DNA of 64,000 bases from Mesorhizobium sp. 113-3-3 (GCF_016756495.1 NZ_AP023243.1:6204501-6268500), one strand, 5' to 3'; shown: positions 1 to 9,344, counted from the stretch's first letter. Made by a program: numbers and translations. The notes: generated by a model from the sequence alone, not told the origin.

Positions 1-1167
1 TGGCGTTCCAACGGCCGCGCCGAGGAAATCACCGTCTGGTGCTCCAACGACTATCTCGGCATGGGCCAGCACCCCGACGTCATCGCCGCGTTCCAGGACG
101 CGGCCGGCAAGATGGGGTCGGGCGCCGGCGGCACCCGCAACATCTCCGGCACCTCCAACCCCCTGGTGGAACTCGAGCATGAGCTTGCCGACCTGCACGG
201 CAAGGACGCGGCCCTGGTCTTCACCTCCGGCTTCGTCTCCAACGAAGCCTCGATCTCGACCATCGCGCGGCTCTTGCCCAATTGCCTGATCATCTCGGAC
301 GAACTGAACCATGCCTCGATGATCGAAGGCGTGCGCCGCTCGGGCGCCGAGAAGAAGATCTTCCGGCACAATGACGTCGCGCATCTGGAAAGCCTGCTTC
401 AGGCGGCGGGCCGCGAACGCGCCAAGCTGATCGTGTTCGAAAGCGTCTATTCGATGGATGGCGACATCGCGCCGATCCGGGAGATCGTCGAGCTCGCCGA
501 GCGCTACAATGCCATGACCTATATCGACGAGGTCCATGCTGTGGGCATGTACGGGCCGCGCGGCGGCGGCATCACCGAGCGCGAGGGCCTGGCCGACCGC
601 ATCGACATCATCGAAGGCACGCTCGCCAAGGCGTTCGGCACGCTGGGCGGCTACATCACCGGCACCAGTGCGGTGATCGACGCGGTGCGCTCCTATGCGC
701 CGGGCTTCATCTTCACCACGGCGCTGCCGCCGGCGATCGCCGCCGCGGCCACCACCTCGATCCGCCATCTCAAGAACTCTCAGGCCGAGCGTGACGCCCA
801 GCAGCAGCAGGCAGCGCGCACCAAGCAGATCCTGTCTGCGGCCGGCCTGCCGGTGATGGAGTCTCCGACCCACATCGTGCCGGTGCTGGTTGGCGACCCG
901 GAACTCTGCAAGATGGCCAGCGACCGCCTGCTCGGCGTGCACGGCATCTACATCCAGCCGATCAACTACCCGACCGTGCCGCGCGGCACCGAACGCCTGC
1001 GCATCACGCCGACGCCATTCCATTCCGACACGCTGATCGCGGGACTGCAGGACGCGCTGGTCGAGACCTGGGATGCGCTCGGCATCCCCTACGGCTCCGC
1101 AGGACGGCCCGCCGTGGCCAAGAGCGATCGGATCGTTCCGCTCCTGGTGGCGAAAGCAGGCGGCTGA
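1..1167 (+). CDS. hemA: 5-aminolevulinate synthase, 5'-truncated by window edge
   Basis: It condenses glycine with succinyl-CoA to 5-aminolevulinate, the first step of C4-pathway tetrapyrrole synthesis in the cytoplasm, and depends on PLP. The frame is open from base 1 and reads [20 protein letters not shown] before the first ATG at 61, so the true start lies upstream; 388 residues are visible. Family signatures are CSNDYLGMG, the PLP-contacting [10 protein letters not shown] and the Schiff-base lysine segment [11 protein letters not shown]. The C-terminus is complete. No terminator is obvious before the next operon. It is probably unconnected to the island that follows, although heme supply suits the cytochromes there. 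Confidence 0.97.
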   Translation, partial: WRSNGRAEEITVWCSNDYLGMGQHPDVIAAFQDAAGKMGSGAGGTRNISGTSNPLVELEHELADLHGKDAALVFTSGFVSNEASISTIARLLPNCLIISDELNHASMIEGVRRSGAEKKIFRHNDVAHLESLLQAAGRERAKLIVFESVYSMDGDIAPIREIVELAERYNAMTYIDEVHAVGMYGPRGGGITEREGLADRIDIIEGTLAKAFGTLGGYITGTSAVIDAVRSYAPGFIFTTALPPAIAAAATTSIRHLKNSQAERDAQQQQAARTKQILSAAGLPVMESPTHIVPVLVGDPELCKMASDRLLGVHGIYIQPINYPTVPRGTERLRITPTPFHSDTLIAGLQDALVETWDALGIPYGSAGRPAVAKSDRIVPLLVAKAGG

Positions 1168-1231
1168 AACCGACCCCGATGCTTCCGCAGCCTGGCAGCG
1201 GCGAGGGAATTGGAACGTTCTTCGGAGGAAT

Positions 1232-1245
1232 TTGATCCGGCTCAA
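1232..1245. promoter_or_regulatory. FixK/FNR-type box TTGATCCGGCTCAA
   Basis: The site matches TTGAT-N4-ATCAA at 9 of 10 conserved positions. Its centre is 63.5 bp before the ATG at 1302. A class II activator site (centre at -41.5) would therefore give a leader of about 22 nt for the DUF2267 operon. Confidence 0.75.
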
Positions 1246-1301
1246 TGCTCAACGCTTCCCGGCGCCCAAGAATGGATATCAGATCTCCGAGGAGCAACGC
1301 C

Positions 1302-1736
1302 ATGGGTCATTGTTCTCACACGTCCTTCGCCGACTTCACGCACGCCGGCCAGCAGGCGCAGCAATGGGTCAAGGAACTTGCCAAGGACCTGTGCTGGAGC
1401 GAACCGAGCGCGTGCCGCCTCCTGAGATCCGTTCTGCACACGCTGCGGGACTGGCTATCGCAAGCGGAAATGGCCGATCTCGCGGCGCAATTGCCTGTCT
1501 TGGTACGCGGCATCTATTTCGAAGGTTGGAACCCATCGGCGCCGGCCCGAGAGCACAGGAAGCGCGACTTTGTCCTCAGCGTCAGAAACAGTTTCGGCTA
1601 TGATGAGGAGATAGATTTCGACCTCGCTATCAACGCGGTGTTCAAGCTTCTGGACCGCCATATTTCGCATGGCGAGATCGTGCAGGTCAGAAACTCGATG
1701 AAGAAATCGCTGCGAAAACTGTGGCCAGTGGATTGA
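1302..1736 (+). CDS. DUF2267 family protein
   Basis: This is a 144-residue soluble, helical protein resembling DUF2267, with an LPVLVRGIYFEGW core and a charged C-terminus. The ATG at 1302 is chosen because AGGAG lies just upstream (1290-1294); an in-frame upstream start would overlap the FixK box. It is the first gene of a compact operon with the phosphoribosyltransferase, 3 bp after its stop, and the PPOX protein. The biochemical function of DUF2267 is unknown; members often sit next to stress and low-oxygen genes. The FixK box upstream suggests micro-oxic induction. Confidence 0.85.
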   Translation: MGHCSHTSFADFTHAGQQAQQWVKELAKDLCWSEPSACRLLRSVLHTLRDWLSQAEMADLAAQLPVLVRGIYFEGWNPSAPAREHRKRDFVLSVRNSFGYDEEIDFDLAINAVFKLLDRHISHGEIVQVRNSMKKSLRKLWPVD

Positions 1737-1739
1737 GCG

Positions 1740-2447
1740 ATGTTCCGCGACCGTCAAGAGGCTGGAATGAAGCTCGGCGTTGAGCTGGGAAACCTTCAAC
1801 TGCATCAGCCTGTTGTGCTGGCGTTGCCGCGTGGCGGCGTGCCTGTCGCGGCGGAAGTGGCCAAGGCTCTCAATGCGCCTCTTGACGTACTTATCGTCCG
1901 TAAGGTCGGCGCGCCCGGCAATCCCGAGTTGGCTGTTGCCGCAATCGTCGATGGCGACCCTGGGGAGGTCGTGTTGAACCGGGAAATTGTCGAGACCTAC
2001 TCGCTCGACGAAGGCGAACTCCGTGTCCTGATTGCAAACGAGCGTCCAGAACTCGAACGCCGGCGCGTTGCCTATCGAGGCAAGACCAGACCAATCTCGA
2101 TCGCGGGAAAGACCGCGATCATCGTCGATGACGGGGCCGCGACCGGTACGACCATGAAAATCGCGATCCGCGCCCTCAAGCGTCGGTCACCACGGGAGAT
2201 CATCGTGGCAATTCCTGTCTCACCACAGCAGACACTCTACGAACTGGCACAGGAAGCGGACCGTGTGGTCTGCCTTAGCCAACCAGGACAGTTTCGCGCC
2301 TTGGGGCACCACTATCTGCGGTTCCCGCAGCTTTCTGACAACGACGTTGTCTGCGCCATGGATGAGGCTGCCCAGCGCTACAAGACCAGCCAGCGGCACG
2401 TTGCCGGCCACAGTTCAAAAGCCGAGAAAAACAGGAGATCGCACTGA
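1740..2447 (+). CDS. phosphoribosyltransferase-domain protein
   Basis: The 235-residue protein has a type I PRTase fold. The PRPP-binding loop is IIVDDGAATGTT at about residues 126-137, and the N-terminal LALPRGGVPVA strand/loop is typical of the stand-alone PRT family found beside stress genes. The substrate cannot be read from sequence. It lies between the DUF2267 and PPOX genes, with TGATG overlap to the latter, so it should be translated as part of the FixK-box operon. A related PRT (Rv0571c) belongs to the Mycobacterium tuberculosis dormancy regulon, from memory. A nucleotide or base salvage role is possible. Confidence 0.88.
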   Translation: MFRDRQEAGMKLGVELGNLQLHQPVVLALPRGGVPVAAEVAKALNAPLDVLIVRKVGAPGNPELAVAAIVDGDPGEVVLNREIVETYSLDEGELRVLIANERPELERRRVAYRGKTRPISIAGKTAIIVDDGAATGTTMKIAIRALKRRSPREIIVAIPVSPQQTLYELAQEADRVVCLSQPGQFRALGHHYLRFPQLSDNDVVCAMDEAAQRYKTSQRHVAGHSSKAEKNRRSH

Positions 2448-2893
2448 TGCTGATCCGCACGCTTTCTGCCTTGGAGTGTACCAAACTGCTGACAGCCAAT
2501 CGTGTTGGCCGCCTCGCATGCGCAAAGGACGGGCAACCATACGTGGTACCCCTCTATTACGCTCATTCGGATGCTCATCTTTACGCGTTTTCAATGCCGG
2601 GAAAAAAGATCGAATGGATGCGGGCCAATCCGCTGGTGTCCGTCCAGGTTGACGAACACGGCCAAGGGCGAGGATGGAGAAGCGTCGTGGTTGATGGCCG
2701 ATACGAAGAACTGCCTGACCGGATCGGCCACAAGCTTGAGCGAGATCATGCCTGGTCGGTCTTGAGCAAGCACTCCGACTGGTGGGAACCTGGCGCGCTC
2801 AAGCCCATCGTTCCTCCCACAGCCGACAGTGCACCGCACGTTTTCTTTCGGATCCTGATCCAGCAGGTATCCGGACGAGAGGCGAGCGAGTAG
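2447..2893 (+). CDS. pyridoxamine 5'-phosphate oxidase-like flavin-binding protein
   Basis: This 148-residue split-barrel protein is of the PPOX/flavin-nucleotide-binding type, with an N-terminal NRVGRLACAKDGQPYVVPL segment, a KKIEWMRANP strand and a VVVDGRYEEL core. Such proteins bind FMN or F420-like cofactors and often act as small reductases. True PdxH activity is unlikely because the protein is short and the context is wrong. The start overlaps the stop of the PRT gene (TGATG), showing translational coupling. A hairpin terminator follows at 2923. Confidence 0.87.
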   Translation: MLIRTLSALECTKLLTANRVGRLACAKDGQPYVVPLYYAHSDAHLYAFSMPGKKIEWMRANPLVSVQVDEHGQGRGWRSVVVDGRYEELPDRIGHKLERDHAWSVLSKHSDWWEPGALKPIVPPTADSAPHVFFRILIQQVSGREASE

Positions 2894-2922
2894 TCATCCC
2901 ATCAAGTCTTGCGAGAAATGAA

Positions 2923-2955
2923 AAAGGGCCGGCGCACGATGTGCACTGGCCCTTT
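2923..2955. terminator. bidirectional hairpin terminator
   Basis: AAAGGGCC (2923-2930) pairs with GGCCCTTT (2948-2955) around an inner GCGCA/TGTGC arm. It separates the convergent PPOX operon (+) and the universal stress gene (-), and A- and T-rich flanks serve both directions. Confidence 0.8.
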
Positions 2956-2972
2956 CTCCTCCCGTTGATTTG

Positions 2973-3809
2973 CTATCGCGCCATCAAGACCGGCAGCGAT
3001 TGACGCTCAAGCATCGACTTGGTGACACCGCCGAACATGCGCTCGCGCAAGCGGGAATGACCATAGGCGCCCATCACCATCAGTTCAGCCGCAACGTCAC
3101 CGGCATGCTGGCGAAGCACGTCGGCGACCGAATGGCTCGAGCTTGAGAGCCGTTCGACAACGACCTTCACACCATGCCGGGCAAGATAGGTCGCGGCGTC
3201 AGCTCCCGGCTCCGCACCATGATGGAATTCGTCCTCGATCGGGTCGACCATGACGAGGTGAACCTGTTCTGCGCCTTTCAGCATGTCGAGCGCCTCGCGA
3301 ACGGCGCGCGATGACTCAAGGCGAGCGTCCCATGCAACAAGGATGCGTTTCGGCTTCAGCGTCGGGCGCGAACCCTCGGGGACGAGCAGAATGGGTTTTC
3401 CCGACGAGAACAGCGCGCCCTGGATGACTTTGTCCCTCAGCGCAGGGCTTGCCCGCAGACCCGGCCCGATAATGGTCAGATCGGCGTAGCGGGCACGCCT
3501 TCCGATGACGTCGTCCGCCCATCCTGTGTCGGGGTAGTCGTCGCACATATCGGCCGATAGGGCGCTCTTGGAGAGAAACTCGGCGACATCAGAAATTCGT
3601 TTCTCCAACCTTCTGAGTTCGGCCTGACGTTCCTCGAGCCAAGCTGGTGAGACAACAGCAGCATACTCACCGCCCGATGGAGGGGCGGCAAGCTCGAGAA
3701 CGAGCACGGAAAGGTGCGCATCGATCTGCTCAGACAGCTCAGCGGCGAGCTTGAGATCGCCCTTGCCCTGGTTCGGTCCGGTAACCGTAAGCAGCGTTCT
3801 GAAAGTCAC
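2973..3809 (-). CDS. universal stress protein (UspA family, tandem)
   Basis: The 278-residue protein carries two Usp-like halves. The C-terminal half keeps the nucleotide-loop type GAYGHSRLRE followed by FGGVTKSML, as in ATP-binding UspA proteins; the N-terminal half is divergent. The start is a GTG at 3809 preceded by GAGGAG at 8 bp spacing. It is divergent from the cytochrome c/APH-AAA operon, and a FixK box lies 115 bp upstream. It resembles the second usp in this window (22164) in size and C-terminal motif. A role in survival under energy limitation is inferred from family and context. Confidence 0.92.
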   Translation of the reverse strand: MTFRTLLTVTGPNQGKGDLKLAAELSEQIDAHLSVLVLELAAPPSGGEYAAVVSPAWLEERQAELRRLEKRISDVAEFLSKSALSADMCDDYPDTGWADDVIGRRARYADLTIIGPGLRASPALRDKVIQGALFSSGKPILLVPEGSRPTLKPKRILVAWDARLESSRAVREALDMLKGAEQVHLVMVDPIEDEFHHGAEPGADAATYLARHGVKVVVERLSSSSHSVADVLRQHAGDVAAELMVMGAYGHSRLRERMFGGVTKSMLERQSLPVLMAR

Positions 3810-3917
3810 AGCGGCAACTCCTCATTTCGGGTGAAGGTTCAGTCGTGATGTCAGTCACTAACAACGATGCGACGTGGTTTCATTGCGCTCAGTCAAACGC
3901 CGTGACTGGCGCTGCAT

Positions 3918-3931
3918 TTGATCCGCATCAA
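3918..3931. promoter_or_regulatory. FixK/FNR-type box TTGATCCGCATCAA
   Basis: This is a perfect TTGAT-N4-ATCAA palindrome. Its centre is 60.5 bp upstream of the cytochrome c ATG at 3985, implying a leader of about 19 nt. It could also act at distance on the divergent usp gene (start 3809). Confidence 0.85.
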
Positions 3932-3984
3932 CGTGCGGGCAGACCAGCGCAGTAGAGTTCAGTCGATCAATCGAGGAAACGTTG

Positions 3985-4383
3985 ATGAGGTTCCTGGTCG
4001 TGTCGGCACTCGCAAGCTTGGCCTTCAACGCGGCTGTCGCCCAGGAACTCGGCAATGGCAAGGCGGAATACATGAACTCATGCGCCGTCTGCCATGGCCC
4101 CGAAGGCAAGGGCGATGGCCCGTTGGGCGACGAGTTGTTGAAGCGGCCGAGCGATCTGACGCGCCTCTCCAGACGGAATGGCGGCGAGTTTCCGTATTGG
4201 CGCGTCTTTGCCGTGATCGACGGCCGCGGCACGGTGCCGGCGCATGGCGAGCGCGACATGCCGGTGTGGGGCAGCCAGTTCCTGCCCGGCGACGTGAAGA
4301 GATATGGCCCGAACGCCGGCGAAATCGTCACCAGGGAGCGGATTCATGATCTGGCCGGTTATGTCGAGACGCTGCAGCAATGA
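3985..4383 (+). CDS. periplasmic monoheme c-type cytochrome
   Basis: The 132-residue precursor has a Sec signal peptide (FLVVSALASLAFNAAVAQ) followed by one class I cytochrome c domain. Heme attaches at CAVCH, and the probable axial methionine is in DMPVWG. The ATG at 3985 is preferred over the TTG at 3982 because GAGGAAAC precedes it. It is an electron carrier in the periplasm; the partner is unknown. The stop is 41 bp before the APH-AAA gene, so both are probably one transcript from the FixK box at 3918. Confidence 0.93.
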   Translation: MRFLVVSALASLAFNAAVAQELGNGKAEYMNSCAVCHGPEGKGDGPLGDELLKRPSDLTRLSRRNGGEFPYWRVFAVIDGRGTVPAHGERDMPVWGSQFLPGDVKRYGPNAGEIVTRERIHDLAGYVETLQQ

Positions 4384-4423
4384 GCGCGGATGGCGCGAAC
4401 AAGACACATCAAGGAGGCCGGCG

Positions 4424-6037
4424 ATGATCGTTGACGACCAGCAAGCTGCTGCCTCGTTTCTGCTTGACCCCGCCTCATATGGCGCGACCGGACCCGTCGA
4501 GGCGATCGAAACCCATATCTCCCGTATTTTTCTGATCGGCGAACGCGCCTTCAAGATGAAACGCGCGGTCAAGCTGCCCTATGTCGATTTCTCGTCGCCT
4601 ACCCTTAGGCTGGCCGCCTGCGAGAAGGAGGTGGAACTCAACGCGAAGACCGCGCCGGGTCTCTACCTGGGTGTGCGGCACATCACGCAGGAGGCCGACG
4701 GCAAACTGGCTTTTGACGGTCCGGGGCAAATGGTCGATGCGGCGATTGAGATGGTCCGGTTCGATCAGGCCAAGCTTCTCGACCGCATGGCAAGTGCCGG
4801 CGAACTGACGCCGGCGTTGATGACCGCGGTCGCACGCATGATCGTGGGCTACCACCGCGCCGCGCCGACGATCCACAATGGCACCGGCTCGTTCAATCTG
4901 ACGGGCGTTCTCGACATCAACGAAGCCGGCTTTGGCACCAGCCACGTATTTACAAAGCCAGAGATCGAGACGTTTGCCAGGGCCTTCCGCACTGCGCTTG
5001 CCCGGTATTCCGGGTTACTCGACCACCGGGAGACCGCGGGGAAGATCCGCCGGTGCCATGGCGATCTGCACCTGCGCAACATCTGCCTCCTCGAAGGCGC
5101 GCCTCGCCTCTTCGACTGCATCGAATTCAATGACCAGATCGCGAATATCGACGTTCTGTACGACCTTGCCTTCCTGTTGATGGACCTCTGGCATCGTGGT
5201 TTTCCGCAGCTCGCCAATCTGGTCATGAACCGTTATCTTGACGAAGCCGACGACGAAGACGGTTTCATCCTGCTGCCCTTTTTCATGGCCGTGCGGGCTG
5301 CCGTGCGCGCCCACGTCACCGCGACGCAAGTAGAGGAAGGCAGCGCCGATACCGACAAGCTGACTGCCGAGGCGAGATCCTATTTCGACCTTGCCCAGAC
5401 ATTTCTCCGTCAAACACCGTCCAGACTTGTTGCCATCGGCGGCCTCAGCGGCTCTGGCAAGACGACGGTTGCGGAAGCGCTCGCCGCCCATGTCGGTGCG
5501 CCACCTGGCGCCCGGATTGTCGAGAGCGATCGCATACGCAAGGCGATGCACGGTGTGGCCGCCGAGACCAAACTGCCAGGCAAGGCTTATCGGCCAGCCG
5601 TGTCCGAACGGGTCTATCGCCAGATTGCCTGGCGTGCGGACCTTATTCTTTCACAAGGCGGATCGGTTGTTGCCGATGCCGTCTTCGACAGGCCGGTTGA
5701 TCGCCACAGGATCGAACGCGTCGCCGCTGAAAGGGGTATCCCCTTTGCCGGATTTTGGCTGGCGGCCGATCCGCTTGTGCTTTGGCGCCGCGTCCAGGAG
5801 CGCACGGGCGGGCCGTCCGATGCCACGGTCGACATCCTCTCTCAGCAAATGCAGCGCAGTGTCGGCGCTTTGAACTGGTTGAGGATCGAGGCCGACCGGA
5901 GCGTCGCTGAAATCGCGGCGCAGATGCAGAGTCTCCCTGCGGCCACGACTGAAGTCTCTGCAGGCGAAGGGTCACTTCCATCCGCACCGTCTTTATTAAG
6001 CAGGAGAGATCATACGCCTCAACGTCCCGTCCCGTAG
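4424..6037 (+). CDS. APH-like kinase fused to AAA/zeta-type P-loop kinase
   Basis: The 537-residue protein has two parts. Residues about 1-330 resemble aminoglycoside phosphotransferase/choline kinase-like folds, with the catalytic loop CHGDLHLRN (H212) and a following LFDCIEFND metal-site segment. Residues about 335-520 form an AAA_33-type nucleotide kinase with P-loop GGLSGSGKTT near residue 340. The ATG at 4424 follows AAGGAGG. The substrate is unknown; drug resistance is not implied. The same fusion occurs in the M. tuberculosis dormancy gene Rv2004c, from memory. It is cotranscribed with the upstream cytochrome c, and its last 42 bp overlap the convergent cytochrome b561 gene. Confidence 0.88.
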   Translation: MIVDDQQAAASFLLDPASYGATGPVEAIETHISRIFLIGERAFKMKRAVKLPYVDFSSPTLRLAACEKEVELNAKTAPGLYLGVRHITQEADGKLAFDGPGQMVDAAIEMVRFDQAKLLDRMASAGELTPALMTAVARMIVGYHRAAPTIHNGTGSFNLTGVLDINEAGFGTSHVFTKPEIETFARAFRTALARYSGLLDHRETAGKIRRCHGDLHLRNICLLEGAPRLFDCIEFNDQIANIDVLYDLAFLLMDLWHRGFPQLANLVMNRYLDEADDEDGFILLPFFMAVRAAVRAHVTATQVEEGSADTDKLTAEARSYFDLAQTFLRQTPSRLVAIGGLSGSGKTTVAEALAAHVGAPPGARIVESDRIRKAMHGVAAETKLPGKAYRPAVSERVYRQIAWRADLILSQGGSVVADAVFDRPVDRHRIERVAAERGIPFAGFWLAADPLVLWRRVQERTGGPSDATVDILSQQMQRSVGALNWLRIEADRSVAEIAAQMQSLPAATTEVSAGEGSLPSAPSLLSRRDHTPQRPVP

Positions 6038-6490
6038 CCAGAATTGATGATACAGGGCGGCGACGGCATGGATGCCGATGAGGATGATGAAAGCGGGCTT
6101 GTTCAGCGAATGGATGTCGCCCCACGGATCGCCGAGGTAGAAGGCAAGCAAGCCCACGATCGGCGTCGCCAGCAGCAGGAGGTAGAACAAGCCGTGTGAT
6201 GCATGGGCCGCGAGTTGCATCCAGCGCGGATTGTCGCCCGCCGGCGCTGGCGCACCGTGGAAAAGCCTCAGGATCAGGCGCAGCAGAACGAAGCCAATTA
6301 TCGCAATGCCTACCCAGTAATGGGCCGACGCCAACAACTGATCGCTTGCCGATACGGTTTGGCCTTCGCCGGCAGCATCGACGACGATGGTCATGGTCTC
6401 GCCGTAGAAAACCTGGAATAAGACGAGCAGCGCAATAATCCAGTGCAGAGCGATCTGATAAATTGAGTATCCCTGTATAGTTTTATGCAC
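5996..6490 (-). CDS. cytochrome b561 family protein
   Basis: The 164-residue inner-membrane protein has four hydrophobic helices and conserved histidines in HWIIALL, SAHYWVG, HASHGLFY and GIHAVAALYHQF, matching the di-heme b561/b-type fold that passes electrons from quinol to periplasmic acceptors. The start is a GTG at 6490 with GGGAGAAAG upstream; longer upstream reading lacks b561 similarity. The 3' end overlaps the APH-AAA gene. No FixK box is seen in the 170 bp upstream. A second, distinct b561 gene is at 15294. Confidence 0.9.
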   Translation of the reverse strand: MHKTIQGYSIYQIALHWIIALLVLFQVFYGETMTIVVDAAGEGQTVSASDQLLASAHYWVGIAIIGFVLLRLILRLFHGAPAPAGDNPRWMQLAAHASHGLFYLLLLATPIVGLLAFYLGDPWGDIHSLNKPAFIILIGIHAVAALYHQFWLRDGTLRRMISPA

Positions 6491-6662
6491 TTCTTTCTCC
6501 CTCGGATTTGAAAACACACTGCGATGGCATTGAAAAGACCGCTGAAGATTGGCCGAAATTCGCCAGAATCCTCCCGGAATTGTGGCGGAGAGCTTACACT
6601 TTGGTATGATGGACTTGGTGCGTGGACACCTTGCCGTCGCAAAGACGCGTCGTGTCGCTTCG

Positions 6663-9344
6663 TCACCGGACATCCAACGTCGCAATCGACAAGCCGGTTT
6701 CGCTGGGGTGATGGACGATTGAGAACCCGGCCTCGCGGCACATCGCGAGCATCTTGGCATTTTCACCGAGCATGATGCCCTCGATCCGGCCAATGCCATC
6801 GGCCTTTGCATAGTCGACGATCTGCCTGAGCAATTCCCAGCCTAGGCCGTGACCCTGCAGATCCGTGCGCACCAGCAAGGCATATTCGGCGACGGAGTGG
6901 TCAGGATCGCAGGCGAGCCGGCTGATACCCGCCAAAGCGCCGGTGCTTGCTTCCAGAGCGACGAACGCCATGTTGCGGTCGTAGTCGAGCTGGGTGAAGC
7001 GCTTCAATGCCTGGTCGGAAAAGCGCTTGCGCGGCGACAGGAAACGCAGGCGCAGATCGTCTGGCGAAATCCTGGCAAGGAATTCGGGATAGAGCGCGAT
7101 ATCGGCCGGCTTGATTGGCCGGATGCGATAGTGCGCACCACCTGTCGAAAACTCCTTCTCCCAACCCGATGGATAGGGCCTGATGGCAAGTGCGGGATTG
7201 GGTCCAGGCTCCTCCAAGCGTTCAGGCTCGATCTCGATGCGGGCATCGAGCGCAATCACCCCAGCGGCGTCCGCCAGCAGCGGATTGATATCCATTGAAA
7301 CGAGGCACGGAAAGTCGACAACCATCTGCGACAGCCCGTTGAGCGCCGCGATGATCGCCTGTCGATCCGCCGCCGCGCGATCGCGAAAGCCGTCGAGCAG
7401 TCGGCCTATCCGGGTTTGCCCGATCAGATCCCCGCCAAGAACGTCGTCAAGCGGCGGCAGCGCGATCGCCGTGTCGTCCATCACCTCGACCGCGACGCCG
7501 CCGGCGCCAAACAGGATGACCGGCCCGAAGATCTTATCCCGTTTCATCCCGAGGATGAGCTCCTGCGCCTGTTTGCGCACGACCATCGGCTGAACGGCAT
7601 AGCCTTGAATATCGGCTTGCGGTGAGTGCTTGCGCACGCGCGCCTCGATGGCGCGCGCAGCCTCACCGGCGGCAGCGGCAGAAGCAATGTTGAGCACCAC
7701 CCCGCCAATATCCGACTTGTGCGAGATTACCTTGGACAACAGCTTGACCACAACCTGCTCGGACGTCTCGAGGAGCCGGCCGGCCGCCGCTTTCGCTTCC
7801 TCAGGAGATCTGGCGACGATCGTCTCGGGGACCGGGATTCCGTAGGCGGAAATCGCCGCCTTGGCTTCGGGCTCGGTCAGCATTCGCCGCCCTTCCCGCG
7901 CGACCTGCCTGAATATGGAAAGCAAGGCTTCCCGATCGACCGCGACGTCCTCGCTGCGGCTTGAAGGGGTACGCATCAATGCCCGCTGGGCACGCGACCA
8001 TTCACTGAGGTAGGAGACGGCCGTTGCCGCGTCAGCGGGCGTCTCGAAACTCGCTATGCCAGCCTGGTGCAGGATTTGCCGCCCTGAGCGCGCCGTGTGT
8101 TCCCCGAGCCAGCAGGTCAGGACCGGTTTGCCGCCGATCATCCCGTCTCTTGCGAGTTCTGCCACCGCACTTGCCGCGGCCAGCGGCGAGCCGAGCCCCG
8201 TTGGGCAATTCATCACCAGGACGACGTCCGTTCCGGGATCGGCCGCGACGGCTCCAACGGCGGTGGCGTAGCGTTGCGGCGGGGCGTCACCGATGATGTC
8301 GACCGGATTGGCGTGCGACCATGTCGGCGGCAGAGCGGCGTTCAGCCGTTCCATGGTGGCAGGGGAAAGCGCGGCCAATTCGCCTTTCAAGTCGATGAGC
8401 CGATCGATGGCCAAGACCCCTGCCCCGCCGCCATTGGTGACAATGCCGACGCGGGCCTGCTTGAGGGGAGTGAAACGGGCGATCGTTTCGGCGGCATCGA
8501 ACAGCTCGGCAAGCCCATTGACGCGCAAGACGCCCGCGCGCAGCAACGCCGCGTCGACGACACGATCGGCCCCCGATAGCGCGCCGGTATGTGTCGCGGC
8601 CGCTTTGGCCGATTGCTCGTGCCGGCCCGATTTGATCGCGATGACCGGCTTGACGCGTGCCGCCGCGCGGGCTGCCGAGATGAACTTGCGCGGATTGGGA
8701 ATGGTTTCCAGATACATCACGATGGCGCGTGTGTGCATGTCACCCGCCAGCATGTCGAGGCAATCGCCCACGTCGACATCCGCCATGTCGCCGAGAGAAA
8801 CTATCTGCGAGAAGCCGACATTGTTGTCGGCGGCCCAATCGATCAGCGACGTGGCGATGGCACCGGATTGCGACAGCAGTGCGATGTTGCCCGGCCTGGC
8901 GGCCATGTGCGCAAACCCGGCATTGAGTTTCAAGGGCGGTATCATCAGCCCGACCGTGTTCGGCCCGATAATGCGGAACAGATCGGGCTTGGCGGCATCG
9001 AGCATCGCCTGACGCAAGCCGTTTTGACGTGTGAGCCCAGCGGTGATGACAACAGCTGCGCGCGTACCCTTCGCGGAAAGGTCGCGCACGATGCCGGGAA
9101 CCGTCTCAGGCGGCGTCACGATGACGCCGAGGTCCGGTACCTCAGGCAGATCGGCAGCCCTGGCATAACAGCGCCGACCGGCGACTTGCGAGTATTTTGG
9201 GTTCACTGGCCATATCTCGCCCTCGAAGCCGCCGGTCACGATGTTCTCGAAAACGACGCGTCCGACAGAGCTGTCGCGCCCCGATGCCCCGACGACGGCA
9301 ACCGACTTTGGGGCGAATGCATGTTCGAGGTTTCGGATCGTCAC
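6663..9344 (-). CDS. ADP-forming acyl-CoA synthetase fused to GNAT acetyltransferase
   Basis: The 893-residue protein contains, in order, a CoA-binding Rossmann domain (about 5-130), succinyl-CoA-ligase-like domains (about 150-460), an ATP-grasp domain (about 490-710) and a GNAT domain (about 735-893, acetyl-CoA loop RTDLQGHGLG). H252 in ATHTGALSG sits where the phosphohistidine of NDP-forming acyl-CoA synthetases is expected, so the synthetase part may be active, making ATP from acetyl-CoA or activating acetate. The architecture equals that of Pat/PatZ protein lysine acetyltransferases, so protein acetylation is the alternative. The GTG at 9344 is preceded by CAGGAG. A FixK-like box lies 60 bp upstream. 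Confidence 0.9.
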   Translation of the reverse strand: MTIRNLEHAFAPKSVAVVGASGRDSSVGRVVFENIVTGGFEGEIWPVNPKYSQVAGRRCYARAADLPEVPDLGVIVTPPETVPGIVRDLSAKGTRAAVVITAGLTRQNGLRQAMLDAAKPDLFRIIGPNTVGLMIPPLKLNAGFAHMAARPGNIALLSQSGAIATSLIDWAADNNVGFSQIVSLGDMADVDVGDCLDMLAGDMHTRAIVMYLETIPNPRKFISAARAAARVKPVIAIKSGRHEQSAKAAATHTGALSGADRVVDAALLRAGVLRVNGLAELFDAAETIARFTPLKQARVGIVTNGGGAGVLAIDRLIDLKGELAALSPATMERLNAALPPTWSHANPVDIIGDAPPQRYATAVGAVAADPGTDVVLVMNCPTGLGSPLAAASAVAELARDGMIGGKPVLTCWLGEHTARSGRQILHQAGIASFETPADAATAVSYLSEWSRAQRALMRTPSSRSEDVAVDREALLSIFRQVAREGRRMLTEPEAKAAISAYGIPVPETIVARSPEEAKAAAGRLLETSEQVVVKLLSKVISHKSDIGGVVLNIASAAAAGEAARAIEARVRKHSPQADIQGYAVQPMVVRKQAQELILGMKRDKIFGPVILFGAGGVAVEVMDDTAIALPPLDDVLGGDLIGQTRIGRLLDGFRDRAAADRQAIIAALNGLSQMVVDFPCLVSMDINPLLADAAGVIALDARIEIEPERLEEPGPNPALAIRPYPSGWEKEFSTGGAHYRIRPIKPADIALYPEFLARISPDDLRLRFLSPRKRFSDQALKRFTQLDYDRNMAFVALEASTGALAGISRLACDPDHSVAEYALLVRTDLQGHGLGWELLRQIVDYAKADGIGRIEGIMLGENAKMLAMCREAGFSIVHHPSETGLSIATLDVR

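Noticed and set aside
3918..4349. 143-codon plus-strand frame over the cytochrome c gene
   Set aside because: It is a shadow of the cytochrome c gene, with no ribosome site and arginine-rich random composition.
6391..6811. N-terminal extension of the cytochrome b561 frame
   Set aside because: Similarity and the ribosome site begin at GTG 6490. The upstream residues are low-complexity and overlap the next gene's end.
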